This document shows, piece after piece, positions 36,301 to 49,409 of a DNA stretch of 64,000 nucleotides; positions within the stretch are counted from its first letter, which is position 1; each line of letters starts with the position of its first letter. Origin of the DNA: Tomocerus qinae (lineage: Eukaryota > Arthropoda > Collembola > Entomobryomorpha > Tomoceridae); assembly GCA_020055645.1 (NCBI GenBank), contig CM034548.1, positions 51,489,359-51,553,358 on the forward strand. Reading direction: 5' to 3'. Both the position numbers and the translations under genes were made by a program. The notes under the pieces are model-generated. The model was not told where the DNA came from. It saw only the letters and a program-made list of their open reading frames with translations, and searched no databases.

Positions 36301-39300
36301 AAATAACATTCAACAGTTTTAATTATTTTTTAACCTTGTACGAGCCAAAAAGCTTAAAAAACAATATTGAAGAATTGAAATTCATGATTTAATACTTGTA
36401 CGAGCCAAAAAGATTAAAAATAACATTCAACAGCTTTAATTATTTTTTAAACTTGTACGAGGCAAAAAGGATGAAAAATAATTTTCAAGAGTTGAATTTT
36501 ATGATTAAATACTTATACGAGCAAAAAAGCCTAAAATTAACATTCAAAAGTTTTAATTATTTTTTAAACTTGTACGAGCCAAAAAGCTTAAAAATAACAT
36601 TCAACAGTTTTAATTGATCATTTTTTAAACTTGTACGAGCCAAAAAGCTTTAAAAAAAATTTTCAAGAGTTGAATTTTATGATTAAATACTTATACGAGC
36701 AAAAAAGCATAAAAATAACATTCAACAGTTTTAATTATTTTTTAAACTTGTAAGAGCCAAAAAGGATGAAAAATAATTTTCAAGAGTTGAATTTTATGAT
36801 TAAATACTTATACGAGCAAAAAAGCCTAAAAATAACATTCAAAAGTTTTATTTATTTTTTAAACTTGTACGAGCCAAAAAGCTTAAAAATAACATTCAAC
36901 AGTTTTAATTGATCATTTTTTAAACTTGTACGAGCCAAAAAGCTTAAAAAATAATAGTCAAGAGTTGAAATTCATGATTTATTACTTGTAAGAGCCAAAA
37001 AGGATAAAAAATAATTTTCAAGAGTTGAATTTTATGATTAAATACTTATACGAGCAAAAAAGCCTAAAAATAACATTCAACAGTTTTAATTATTTTTTAA
37101 CCTTGTACGAGCCAAAAAGCTTAAAAAACAATATTCAAGAATTGAAATTCATGATTTAATACTTGTACGAGCCAAAAAGCTTAAAAATAACATTCAACAG
37201 TTTTAATTATTTTTTAACCTTGTACGAGCCAAAAAGCTTAAAAAACAATATTCAAGAATTGAAATTCATGATTTAATACTTGTACGAGCCAAAAAGCATA
37301 AAAATAACATTCAACAGTTTTAATTATTTTTTAAACTTGTAAGAGCCAAAAAGGATGAAAAATAATTTTCAAGAGTTGAATTTTATGATTAAATACTTAT
37401 ACGAGCAAAAAAGCCTAAAAATAACATTCAAAAGTTTTATTTATTTTTTAAACTTGTACGAGCCAAAAAGCTTAAAAATAACATTCAACAGTTTTAATTG
37501 ATCATTTTTTAAACTTGTAAGAGCCAAAAAGCTTAAAAATTAATTTTCAAGAGTTGAAATTCATGATTTAATACTTGTAAGAGCCAAAAAGGATAAAAAA
37601 TAATTTTCAAGAGTTGGATTTTATGATTAAATACTTATACGAGCAAACAAGCCTAAAAATAACATTCAACAGTTTTAATTATTTTTTAACCTTGTACCAG
37701 CCAAAAAGCTAAAAAAATAATTTTCAAGAGTTGAAATTCATGATTTAATAATTGTAAGAGCCAAATAGGATAAAAAATAATTTTCAAGAGTTGAATTTTA
37801 TGATTAAATACTTATACGAGCAAAAAAGCCTAAAAATAACATTCAACAGTTTTAATTATTTTTTAACCTTGTACGAGCCAAAAAGCTTAAAACACAATAT
37901 TGAAGAATTGAAATTCATGATTTAATACTTGTACGAGCCAAAAAGATTAAAAATAACATTCAACAGCTTTAATTATTTTTTAAACTTGTACGAGGCAAAA
38001 AGGATGAAAAATAATTTTCAAGAGTTGAATTTTATGATTAAATACTTATACGAGCAAAAAAGCCTAAAATTAACATTCAAAAGTTTTAATTATTTTTTAA
38101 ACTTGTACGAGCCAAAAAGCTTAAAAATAACATTCAACAGTTTTAATTGATCATTTTTTAAACTTGTACGAGCCAAAAAGCTTTAAAAAAATTTTCAAGA
38201 GTTGAATTTTATGATTAAATACTTATACGAGCAAAAAAGCCTAAAAATAACATTCAACAGTTTTAATTATTTTTTAACCTTGTGCGAGCCAAAAAGCTTA
38301 AAAAACAATATTCAAGATTTGAAATTCATGATTTAATACTTGTACGAGCCAAAAAGCTTAAAAATAACATTCAACAGTTTTAATTATTTTTTAAACTTGT
38401 ACGAGGCAAAAAGGATGAAAAATAAATTTCAAGAGTTGAATTTTATGATTAAATACTTATACGAGCAAAAAAGCCTAAAAATAACATTCAAAAGTTTTAT
38501 TTATTTTTTAAACTTGTACGAGCCAAAAAGCTTAAAAATAACATTCAACAGTTTTAATTGATCATTTTTTAAACTTGTACGAGCCAAAAAGCTTAAAAAA
38601 TAATTTTCAAGAGTTGAAATTCATGATTTAATACTTGTAAGAGCCAAAAAGGATGAAAAATAATTTTCAAGAGTTGAATTTTATGATTAAATACTTATAC
38701 GAGCAAAAAAGCCTAAAAATAACATTCAACAGTTTTAATTATTTTTTAACCTTGTACGAGCCAAAAAGCTTAAAAAACAATATTCAAGAATTGAAATTCA
38801 TGATTTAATACTTGTACGAGCCAAAAAGCTTAAAAAGAACATTCAACAGTTTTAATTATTTTTTAAACTTGTACGAGGCAAAAAGCTTAAAAAACAATAT
38901 TCAAGAATTGAAATTCATGATTTAATACTTGTAGGAGCCAAAAAGCTTAAAAATAACATTCAACAGCTTTAATTATTTTTTAAACTTGTACGAGGCAAAA
39001 AGGATGAAAAATAATTTTCAAGAGTTGAATTTTATGATTAAATACTTATACGAGCAAAAAAGCCTAAAATTAACATTCAAAAGTTTTAATTATTTTTTAA
39101 ACTTGTACGAGCCAAAAAGCTTAAAAATAACATTCAACAGTTTTAATTGATCATTTTTTAAACTTGTGCGAGCCAAAAAGCTTAAAAAACAATTTTCAAG
39201 AATTGAAATTCATGATTTAATACTTGTACGAGCCAAAAAGCTTAAAAATAACATTCAAAAGCTTTAATTATTTTTTAAACTTGTAAGAGGCAAAAAGCTT

Positions 39301-39615
39301 AAAAAACAATATTCAAGAATTGAAATTCATGATTTAATACTTGTAGGAGCCAAAAAGCTTAAAAATAACATTCAACAGCTTTAATTATTTTTTAAACTTG
39401 TACGAGGCAAAAAGGATGAAAAATAATTTTCAAGAGTTGAATTTTATGATTAAATACTTATACGAGCAAAAAAGCCTAAAAATAACATTCAAAAGTTTTA
39501 ATTATTTTTTAAACTTGTACGAGCCAAAAAGCTTAAAAATAACATTCAACAGTTTTAATTGATCATTTTTTAAACTTGTACGAGCCAAAAAGCTTAAAAA
39601 ATTCATGATTTAGTA
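27302..39615 (+). repeat. Satellite A array, nested offset duplications
   Basis: About 210 A monomers with no B block. Shared private variants link copies. acttataata occurs at 28671, 31855 and 35628. gatttattacttg occurs near 30845, 34324 and 36975. A tandem duplication of 1,533 bp is marked by cttgtaagagccaaaaagct at 35981 and 37514 and by caatattgaag in each copy. 39.2-39.6 kb contains variants of the gtaggagcc monomer. No gene seen. Confidence 0.85.
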
Positions 39616-40271
39616 CTTGTACAAGCAAAAAAAATTATTTTTTTCAAGTGTCTAGTCTTCATTAATGTCATATTACTAATGTTTTTGGTCTCCTCGTACA
39701 AGCTCAAAAAAATGATTTTTATCAAGTGTTTCTCTAAATAAACGTTATATTACTAAGGTTTTTGGTCTCCTCGTACAAGCTCAAAAAATTGATTTTTTTC
39801 AAGTGTTTTTTTAAATAAACGTTATATTACTAAGGTTTTTGGTCTGCTCGTACAAGCTTAAATAATTGATTTTTATCAAGTGTCTCTCTAAATAAACGTT
39901 ATATTACTAAGGTTTTTGGTCTCCTTGTACAAGCTCAAAAAATTGATTTTTTTCAAGTGTTTTTTAAATAAATGTTATATTACTAAGGTTTTTAGTCTCC
40001 TCGTACAATCTCAAAAAATTGATTTTTTTCAAGTGTTTTTTTAAATAAATGTTATATTACTAAGGTTTTTAGTCTCCTCGTACAATCTCAAAAAATTGAT
40101 TTTTTCCAAGTGTCTAGTCTTCATTAATGGTATATTACTAATGTTTTTGGTCTCCTCGTACAAGCTCAAAAAATGATTTTTTTCAAGTGCCTAGTCTTTA
40201 TTAATGTTATATTACTAAGGTTTTTGGTCTCCTCGTCAAAGCTTAAAAAATTGATTTTTTAAGTGTTTCTT
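39616..40271 (-). repeat. Satellite B block 4, one monomer longer
   Basis: About eight monomers. The monomer ending in the variant core ctcgtacaatctc is present twice in a row (about 39,945-40,090), making this block 76 bp longer than its counterpart at 46077-46656. Left B subfamily. Confidence 0.9.
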
Positions 40272-41839
40272 AAAAAGCTTAAAAATAACATTCAACAGTT
40301 TTAATTATTTTTTAACCTTGTACGAGCCAAAAAGCTTAAAAAACAATATTCAAGAATTGAAATTCATGATTTAATACTTGTACGAGCCAAAAAGCTTAAA
40401 AATAACATTCAACAGTTTTAATTATTTTTTAACCTTGTACGAGGCAAAAAGCTTAAAAAATAATTTTCAAGAATTGAAATTCATGATTTAATACTTGTAA
40501 GAGCCAAAAAGGATGAAAAATAATTTTCAAGAGTTGAATTTTATGATTAAATACTTATACGAGCAAAAAAGCCTAAAAATAAAATTCAAAAGTTATATTT
40601 ATTTTTTAAACTTGTACGAGCCAAAAAGCTTAAAAATAACATTCAACAGTTTTAATTGATCATTTTTTAAACTTGTACGAGCCAAAAAGCTTAAAAAATA
40701 ATTTTCAAGAGTTGAAATTCATGATTTAATTCTTTTAAGAGCTAAAAAGGATGAAAAATAATTTTCAAGAGTTTAATTTTATGATTAAATACTTATACGA
40801 GTAAAAAAGCCTAAAAATAACATTCAACAGCTTTAATTATTTTTTAACCTTGTACGAGCCAAAAAGCTTAAAAAACAATATTCAAGATTTGAAATTCATG
40901 ATTTAATACTTGTACGAGCCAAAAAGCTTAAAAATAACATTCAACAGTTTTAATTATTTTTTAAACTTGTACGAGGCAAAAAGGATGAAAAATAATTTTC
41001 AAGAGTTGAATTTTATGATTAAATACTTATACGAGCAAAAAAGCCTAAAAATTACATTCAAAAGTTTTATTTATTTTTTAAACTTGTACGAGCCAAAAAG
41101 CTTAAAAAATAATTTTCAAGAGTTGAAATTCATGATTTAATACTTGTAAGAGCCAAAAAGGATAAAAAATAATTTTCAAGAGTTGAATTTTATGATTAAA
41201 TACTTATACGAGCAAAAAAGCCTAAAAATAACATTCAACAGTTTTAATTGATCATTTTTTAAACTTGTACGAGCCAAAAAGCTTTAAAAAAAAATTTTCA
41301 AGAATTGAAATTCATGATTTAATACTTGTACGAGCCAAAAAGCTTAAAAATAACATTCAACAGTTTTAATTATTTTTTAACCTTGTACGAAGCAAAAAGC
41401 TTAAAAAATAATTTTCAAGAATTGAAATTCATGATTTAATACTTGTAAGAGCCAAAAAGGATGAAAAATAATTTTCAAGAGTTGAATTTTATGATTAAAG
41501 ACTTATACGAGCAAAAAAGCCTAAAAATAACATTCAACAGTTTTAATTATTTTTTAACCTTGTACGAGCCAAAAAGCTTAAAAAACAATATTCAAGAATT
41601 GAAATTCATGATTTAATACTTGTACGAGCCAAATAGCATAAAAATAACATTCAACAGTTTTAATTATTTTTTAAACTTGTAAGAGCCAAAAAGGATAAAA
41701 AATAATTTTCAAGAGTTGAATTTTATGATTAAATACTTATACGAGCAAAAAAGCCTAAAAATAACATTCAAAAGTTTTATTTATTTTTTAAACTTGTACG
41801 AGCCAAAAAGCTTAAAAATAACATTCAACAGTTTTAATT
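40272..41839 (+). repeat. Satellite A array paired with 46.66-48 kb
   Basis: About 27 A monomers. The sequence to about 41,230 is nearly the same as 46657-47615, including the unusual ttaattcttttaagagct and acgagtaaaaaagcc variants. A large duplication covering block 4 and its right flank is the simplest reading. No gene seen. Confidence 0.88.
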
Positions 41840-44800
41840 GATCATTTTTTAAACTTGTACGAGCCAAAAAGCTTAAAAATTAATTTTCAAGAGTTGAAAT
41901 TCATGATTTAATACTTGTAAGAGCCAAAAAGGATAAAAAATAATTTTCAAGAGTTGGATTTTATGATTAAATACTTATACGAGCAAACAAGCCTAAAAAT
42001 AACATTCAACAGTTTTAATTATTTTTTAACCTTGTACCAGCCAAAAAGCTAAAAAAATAATTTTCAAGAGTTGAAATTCATGATTTAATACTTGTAAGAG
42101 CCAAAAAGGATAAAAAATAATTTTCAAGAGTTGAATTTTATGATTAAATACTTATACGAGCAAAAAAGCCTAAAAATAACATTCAACAGTTTTAATTATT
42201 TTTTAACCTTGTACGAGCCAAAAAGCTTAAAAAACAATATTCAAGAATTGAAATTCATGATTTAATACTTGTACGAGCCAAAAAGCATAAAAATAACATT
42301 CAACAGTTTTAATTATTTTTTAAACTTGTACGAGCCAAAAATCTTAAAAATAACATTCATCAGTTTTAATTATTTTTTAAACTTGTACGAGGCAAAAAGG
42401 ATAAAAAATAATTTTCAAGAGTTGAATTTTATGATTAAATACTTATACGAGCAAAAAAGCCTAAAAATAACATTCAAAAGTTATATTTATTTTTTAAATT
42501 TGTACGAGCCAAAAAGCTTAAAAAACAATATTCAAGAATATAAATTCATGATTTAATACTTGTACGAGCCAAAAAGCTTAAAAATAACATTCAACAGTTT
42601 TAATTATTTTTTAACCTTGTACGAGGCAAAAAGCTTAAAAAATAATTTTCAAGAATTGAAATTCATGATTTAGACTTGTAAGAGCCAAAAAGGATGAAAA
42701 ATAATTTTCAAGAGTTGAATTTTATGATTAAATACTTATACGAGCAAAAAAGCCTAAAAATAAAATTCAAAAGTTATATTTATTTTTTAAACTTGTACGA
42801 GCCAAAAAGCTTAAAAATAACATTCAACAGTTTTAATTGATCATTTTTTAACCTTGTACGAGCCAAAAAGCTTAAAAAACAATATTCAAGAATTGAAATT
42901 CATGATTAAATACTTGTACGAGCCAAAAAGCATAAAAATAACATTCAACAGTTTTAATTATTTTTTAAACTTGTAAGAGCCAAAAAGGATAAAAAATAAT
43001 TTTCAAGAGTTGAATTTTATGATTAAATACTTATACGAGCAAAAAAGCCTAAAAATAACATTCAAAAGTTTTATTTATTTTTTAAACTTGTACGAGCCAA
43101 AAAGCTTAAAAATAACATTCAACAGTTTTAATTGATCATTTTTTAAACTTGTACGAGCCAAAAAGCTTAAAAATTAATTTTCAAGAGTTGAAATTCATGA
43201 TTTAATACTTGTAAGAGCCAAAAAGGATAAAAAATAATTTTCAAGAGTTGGATTTTATGATGAAATACTTATACGAGCAAACAAGCCTAAAAATAACATT
43301 CAACAGTTTTAATTATTTTTTAACCTTGTACCAGCCAAAAAGCTAAAAAAATAATTTTCAAGAGTTGAAATTCATGATTTAATACTTGTAAGAGCCAAAA
43401 AGGATAAAAAATAATTTTCAAGAGTTGAATTTTATGATTAAATACTTATACGAGCAAAAAAGCCTAAAAATAACATTCAACAGTTTTAATTATTTTTTAA
43501 CCTTGTACGAGCCAAAAAGCTTAAAAAACAATATTCAAGAATTGAAATTCATGATTTAATACTTGTACGAGCCAAAAAGCTTAAAAATAACATTCAACAG
43601 TTTTAATTATTTTTTAAACTTGTACGAGGCAAAAAGGATGAAAAATAATTTTCAAGAGTTGAATTTTATGATTAAATACTTATACGAGCAAAAAAGCCTA
43701 AAAATAACATTCAAAAGTTATATTTATTTTTTAAATTTGTACGAGCCAAAAAGCTTAAAAAACAATATTCAAGAATATAAATTCATGATTTAATACTTGT
43801 ACGAGCCAAAAAGCTTAAAAATAACATTCAACAGTTTTAATTATTTTTTAACCTTGTACGAGGCAAAAAGCTTAAAAAATAATTTTCAAGAATTGAAATT
43901 CATGATTTAGACTTGTAAGAGCCAAAAAGGATGAAAAATAATTTTCAAGAGTTGAATTTTATGATTAAATACTTATACGAGCAAAAAAGCCTAAAAATAA
44001 AATTCAAAAGTTATATTTATTTTTTAAACTTGTACGAGCCAAAAAGCTTAAAAATAACATTCAACAGTTTTAATTGATCATTTTTTAACCTTGTACGAGC
44101 CAAAAAGCTTAAAAAACAATATTCAAGAATTGAAATTCATGATTAAATACTTGTACGAGCCAAAAAGCATAAAAATAACATTCAACAGTTTTAATTATTT
44201 TTTAAACTTGTAAGAGCCAAAAAGGATAAAAAATAATTTTCAAGAGTTGAATTTTATGATTAAATACTTATACGAGCAAAAAAGCCTAAAAATAACATTC
44301 AAAAGTTTTATTTATTTTTTAAACTTGTACGAGCCAAAAAGCTTAAAAATAACATTCAACAGTTTTAATTGATCATTTTTTAAACTTGTACGAGCCAAAA
44401 AGCTTAAAAATTAATTTTCAAGAGTTGAAATTCATGATTTAATACTTGTAAGAGCCAAAAAGGATAAAAAATAATTTTCAAGAGTTGGATTTTATGATTA
44501 AATACTTATACGAGCAAACAAGCCTAAAAATAACATTCAACAGTTTTAATTATTTTTTAACCTTGTACCAGCCAAAAAGCTAAAAAAATAATTTTCAAGA
44601 GTTGAAATTCATGATTTAATACTTGTAAGAGCCAAAAAGGATAAAAAATAATTTTCAAGAGTTGAATTTTATGATTAAATACTTATACGAGCAAAAAAGC
44701 CTAAAAATAACATTCAACAGTTTTAATTATTTTTTAACCTTGTACGAGCCAAAAAGCTTAAAAAACAATATTCAAGAATTGAAATTCATGATTTAATACT

Positions 44801-45606
44801 TGTACGAGCCAAAAATCTTAAAAATAACATTCATCAGTTTTAATTATTTTTTAAACTTGTACGAGGCAAAAAGGATAAAAAATAATTTTCAAGAGTTTAA
44901 TTTTATGATTAAATACTTATACGAGCAAAAAAGCCTAAAAATAACATTCAAAAGTTATATTTATTTTTTAAATTTGTACGAGCCAAAAAGCTTAAAAAAC
45001 AATATTCAAGAATATAAATTCATGATTTAATACTTGTACGAGCCAAAAAGCTTAAAAATAACATTCAACAGTTTTAATTATTTTTTAACCTTGTACGAGG
45101 CAAAAAGCTTAAAAAATAATTTTCAAGAATTGAAATTCATGATTTAGACTTGTAAGAGCCAAAAAGGATGAAAAATAATTTTCAAGAGTTGAATTTTATG
45201 ATTAAATACTTATACGAGCAAAAAAGCCTAAAAATAAAATTCAAAAGTTATATTTATTTTTTAAACTTGTACGAGCCAAAAAGCTTAAAAATAACATTCA
45301 ACAGTTTTAATTGATCATTTTTTAACCTTGTACGAGCCAAAAAGCTTAAAAAACAATATTCAAGAATTGAAATTCATGATTAAATACTTGTACGAGCCAA
45401 AAAGCATAAAAATAACATTCAACAGTTTTAATTATTTTTTAAACTTGTAAGAGCCAAAAAGGATAAAAAATAATTTTCAAGAGTTGAATTTTATGATTAA
45501 ATACTTATACGAGCAAAAAGCCTAAAAATAACATTCAAAAGTTTTATTTATTTTTTAAACTTGTACGAGCCAAAAAGCTTAAAAATAACATTCAACAGTT
45601 TTAATT
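41840..45606 (+). repeat. Satellite A, three 1,237-bp HOR copies
   Basis: GATCAT anchors bound copies at 41840-43133 (1,294 bp), 43134-44370 (1,237 bp) and 44371-45606 (1,236 bp). The first copy has one extra 57-bp monomer near 42,310-42,370 (cttgtacgagccaaaaatct). Each copy carries the shortened link atgatttagacttgtaag. The last is one A shorter in gcaaaaagcc near 45,517. No gene seen. Confidence 0.88.
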
Positions 45607-46076
45607 GATCATTTTTTAAACTTGTACGAGCCAAAAAGCTTAAAAATTAATTTTCAAGAGTTGAAATTCATGATTTAATACTTGTAAGAGCCAAAAAGGA
45701 TAAAAAATAATTTTCAAGAGTTGGATTTTATGATTAAATACTTATACGAGCAAACAAGCCTAAAAATAACATTCAACAGTTTTAATTATTTTTTAACCTT
45801 GTACCAGCCAAAAAGCTAAAAAAATAATTTTCAAGAGTTGAAATTCATGATTTAATACTTGTAAGAGCCAAAAAGGATAAAAAATAATTTTCAAGAGTTG
45901 AATTTTATGATTAAATACTTATACGAGCAAAAAAGCCTAAAAATAACATTCAAAAGTTTTAATTATTTTTTAAACTTGTACGAGCCAAAAAGCTTAAAAA
46001 TAACATTCAACAGTTTTAATTGATCATTTTTTAAACTTGTACGAGCCAAAAAGCTTAAAAAATTCATGATTTAGTG
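45607..46076 (+). repeat. Satellite A, partial 1,237-bp HOR copy
   Basis: About eight monomers continuing the same HOR for roughly 340 bp, then switching to the monomers that precede B blocks of the left subfamily (aattcatgatttagtgcttg). No gene seen. Confidence 0.85.
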
Positions 46077-46656
46077 CTTGTACAAGCAAAAAAAATTATT
46101 TTTTTCAAGTGTCTAGTCTTCATTAATGTCATATTACTAATGTTTTTGGTCTCCTCGTACAAGCTCAAAAAAATGATTTTTATCAAGTGTTTCTCTAAAT
46201 AAACGTTATATTACTAAGGTTTTTGGTCTCCTCGTACAAGCTCAAAAAATTGATTTTTTTCAAGTGTTTTTTTAAATAAACGTTATATTACTAAGGTTTT
46301 TGGTCTGCTCGTACAAGCTTAAATAATTGATTTTTATCAAGTGTCTCTCTAAATAAACGTTATATTACTAAGGTTTTTGGTCTCCTTGTACAAGCTCAAA
46401 AAATTGATTTTTTTCAAGTGTTTTTTTAAATAAATGTTATATTACTAAGGTTTTTAGTCTCCTCGTACAATCTCAAAAAATTGATTTTTTCCAAGTGTCT
46501 AGTCTTCATTACTGGTATATTACTAATGTTTTTGGTCTCCTCGTACAAGCTCAAAAAATGATTTTTTTCAAGTGCCTAGTCTTTATTAATGTTATATTAC
46601 TAAGGTTTTTGGTCTCCTCGTCAAAGCTTAAAAAATTGATTTTTTAAGTGTTTCTT
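46077..46656 (-). repeat. Satellite B block 5
   Basis: About seven monomers of 76-78 bp, left subfamily, ending with ctcgtcaaag. It pairs with block 4 at a start offset of 6,461 bp. It has the private change cattactggt near 46,510. Confidence 0.9.
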
Positions 46657-48908
46657 AAAAAGCTTAAAAATAACATTCAACAGTTTTAATTATTTTTTAA
46701 CCTTGTACGAGCCAAAAAGCTTAAAAAACAATATTCAAGAATTGAAATTCATGATTTAATACTTGTACGAGCCAAAAAGCTTAAAAATAACATTCAACAG
46801 TTTTAATTATTTTTTAACCTTGTACGAGGCAAAAAGCTTAAAAAATAATTTTCAAGAATTGAAATTCATGATTTAATACTTGTAAGAGCCAAAAAGGATG
46901 AAAAATAATTTTCAAGAGTTGAATTTTATGATTAAATACTTATACGAGCAAAAAAGCCTAAAAATAAAATTCAAAAGTTATATTTATTTTTTAAACTTGT
47001 ACGAGCCAAAAAGCTTAAAAATAACATTCAACAGTTTTAATTGATCATTTTTTAAACTTGTACGAGCCAAAAAGCTTAAAAAATAATTTTCAAGAGTTGA
47101 AATTCATGATTTAATTCTTTTAAGAGCTAAAAAGGATGAAAAATAATTTTCAAGAGTTTAATTTTATGATTAAATACTTATACGAGTAAAAAAGCCTAAA
47201 AATAACATTCAACAGCTTTAATTATTTTTTAACCTTGTACGAGCCAAAAAGCTTAAAAAACAATATTCAAGATTTGAAATTCATGATTTAATACTTGTAC
47301 GAGCCAAAAAGCTTAAAAATAACATTCAACAGTTTTAATTATTTTTTAAACTTGTACGAGGCAAAAAGGATGAAAAATAATTTTCAAGAGTTGAATTTTA
47401 TGATTAAATACTTATACGAGCAAAAAAGCCTAAAAATTACATTCAAAAGTTTTATTTATTTTTTAAACTTGTACGAGCCAAAAAGCTTAAAAAATAATTT
47501 TCAAGAGTTGAAATTCATGATTTAATACTTGTAAGAGCCAAAAAGGATAAAAAATAATTTTCAAGAGTTGAATTTTATGATTAAATACTTATACGAGCAA
47601 AAAAGCCTAAAAATAACATTCAACAGTTTTAATTATTTTTTAACCTTGTACGAGCCAAAAAGCTTAAAAAACAATATTCAAGAATTGAAATTCATGATTT
47701 AATACTTGTACGAGCCAAAAAGCTTAAAAATAACATTCAACAGTTTTAATTATTTTTTAAACTTGTACGAGGCAAAAAGGATGAAAAATAATTTTCAGGA
47801 GTTGAATTTTATGATTAAATACTTATACGAGCAAAAAAGCCTAAAATTAACATTCAAAAGTTTTAATTATTTTTTAAACTTGTACGAGCCAAAAAGCTTA
47901 AAAATAACATTCAACAGTTTTAATTGATCATTTTTTAAACTTGTACGAGCCAAAAAGCTTTAAAAAAAATTTTCAAGAATTGAAATTCATGATTTAATAC
48001 TTGTACGAGCCAAAAAGCTTAAAAATAACATTCAACAGTTTTAATTATTTTTTAACCTTGTAATAATTTTCAAGAATTGAAATTCATGATTTAATACTTG
48101 TAAGAGCCAAAAAGGATGAAAAATAATTTTCAAGAGTTGAATTTTATGATTAAAGACTTATACGAGCAAAAAAGCCTAAAAATAACATTCAACAGTTTTA
48201 ATTATTTTTTAACCTTGTACGAGGCAAAAAGCTTAAAAAATAATTTTCAAGAATTGAAATTCATGATTTAATACTTGTAAGAGCCAAAAAGGATGAAAAA
48301 TAATTTTCAAGAGTTGAATTTTATGATTAAATACTTATACGAGCAAAAAAGCCTAAAAATAAAATTCAAAAGTTATATTTATTTTTTAAACTTGTACGAG
48401 CCAAAAAGCTTAAAAATAACATTCAACAGTTTTAATTGATCATTTTTTAACCTTGTACGAGCCAAAAAGCTTAAAAAACAATATTCAAGAATTGAAATTC
48501 ATGATTAAATACTTGTACGAGCCAAAAAGCATAAAAATAACATTCAACAGTTTTAATTATTTTTTAAACTTGTAAGAGCCAAAATAGATAAAAAATAATT
48601 TTCAAGAGTTGAATTTTATGATTAAATACTTATACGAGCAAAAAAGCCTAAAAATAACATTCAAAAGTTTTATTTATTTTTTAAACTTGTACGAGCCAAA
48701 AAGCTTAAAAATAACATTCAACAGTTTTAATTGATCATTTTTTAAACTTGTACGAGCCAAAAAGCTTAAAAAACAATTTTCAAGAATTGAAATTCATGAT
48801 TTAATACTTGTACGAGCCAAAAAGCTGAAAAATAACATTCAACAGTTTTAATTGATCATTTTTTAAACTTGAACGAGCCAAAAAGCTTAAAAAATTCATG
48901 ATTTAATA
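46657..48908 (+). repeat. Satellite A array with a truncated monomer
   Basis: About 38 A monomers. Near 48,057-48,066 a monomer is cut to its first bases (accttgtaataattttcaag), losing about 22 bp of the shared monomer start. The last part leads into the right B subfamily through cttgaacgagcc. No gene seen. Confidence 0.88.
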
Positions 48909-49409
48909 CTTGTACAAGCAAAAAAAATGATTTTTTTCAAGTGTCTAGTCTTCATTAATGTTATATTACTAATGTTTTTGGTCTCCTCGTACAAGCTCAA
49001 AAAAATGATTTTTATCAAGTGTTTCTCTAAATAAATGATATATTACTAAGGTTTTTGGTCTCCTCGTACAAGCTTAAAAAATTGATTTTTATCAAGTGTC
49101 TCTCTAAATAAACGTTATATTACTAAGGTTTTTAGTCTCCTCGTACAAGCTCAAAAAATGATTTTTTCAAGTGTTTTTTTAAATAAATGTTATATTACTA
49201 AGGTTTTTAGTCTCCTCGTACAAGCTCAAAAAATTGATTTTTTCCAAGTGTCTAGTCTTCATTAATGGTATATTACTAATGTTTTTGGTCTCCTCGTACA
49301 AGCTCAAAAAATGATTTTTCGAAGTGTCTAGTCTTTATTAATGTTATATTACTAAGGTTTTTGGTCTCCTCGTACAAGCTTAAAAAATTGATTTTTTCAA
49401 GTGTTTCTT
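48909..49409 (-). repeat. Satellite B block 6 (right subfamily)
   Basis: About six monomers. First of the right subfamily: preceded by tttaatacttg, then the palindrome CTTGTACAAG, caaaaaaaatga, the variant aaataaatgatatatta, and an intact ctcgtacaag core in the last monomer. Confidence 0.9.
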
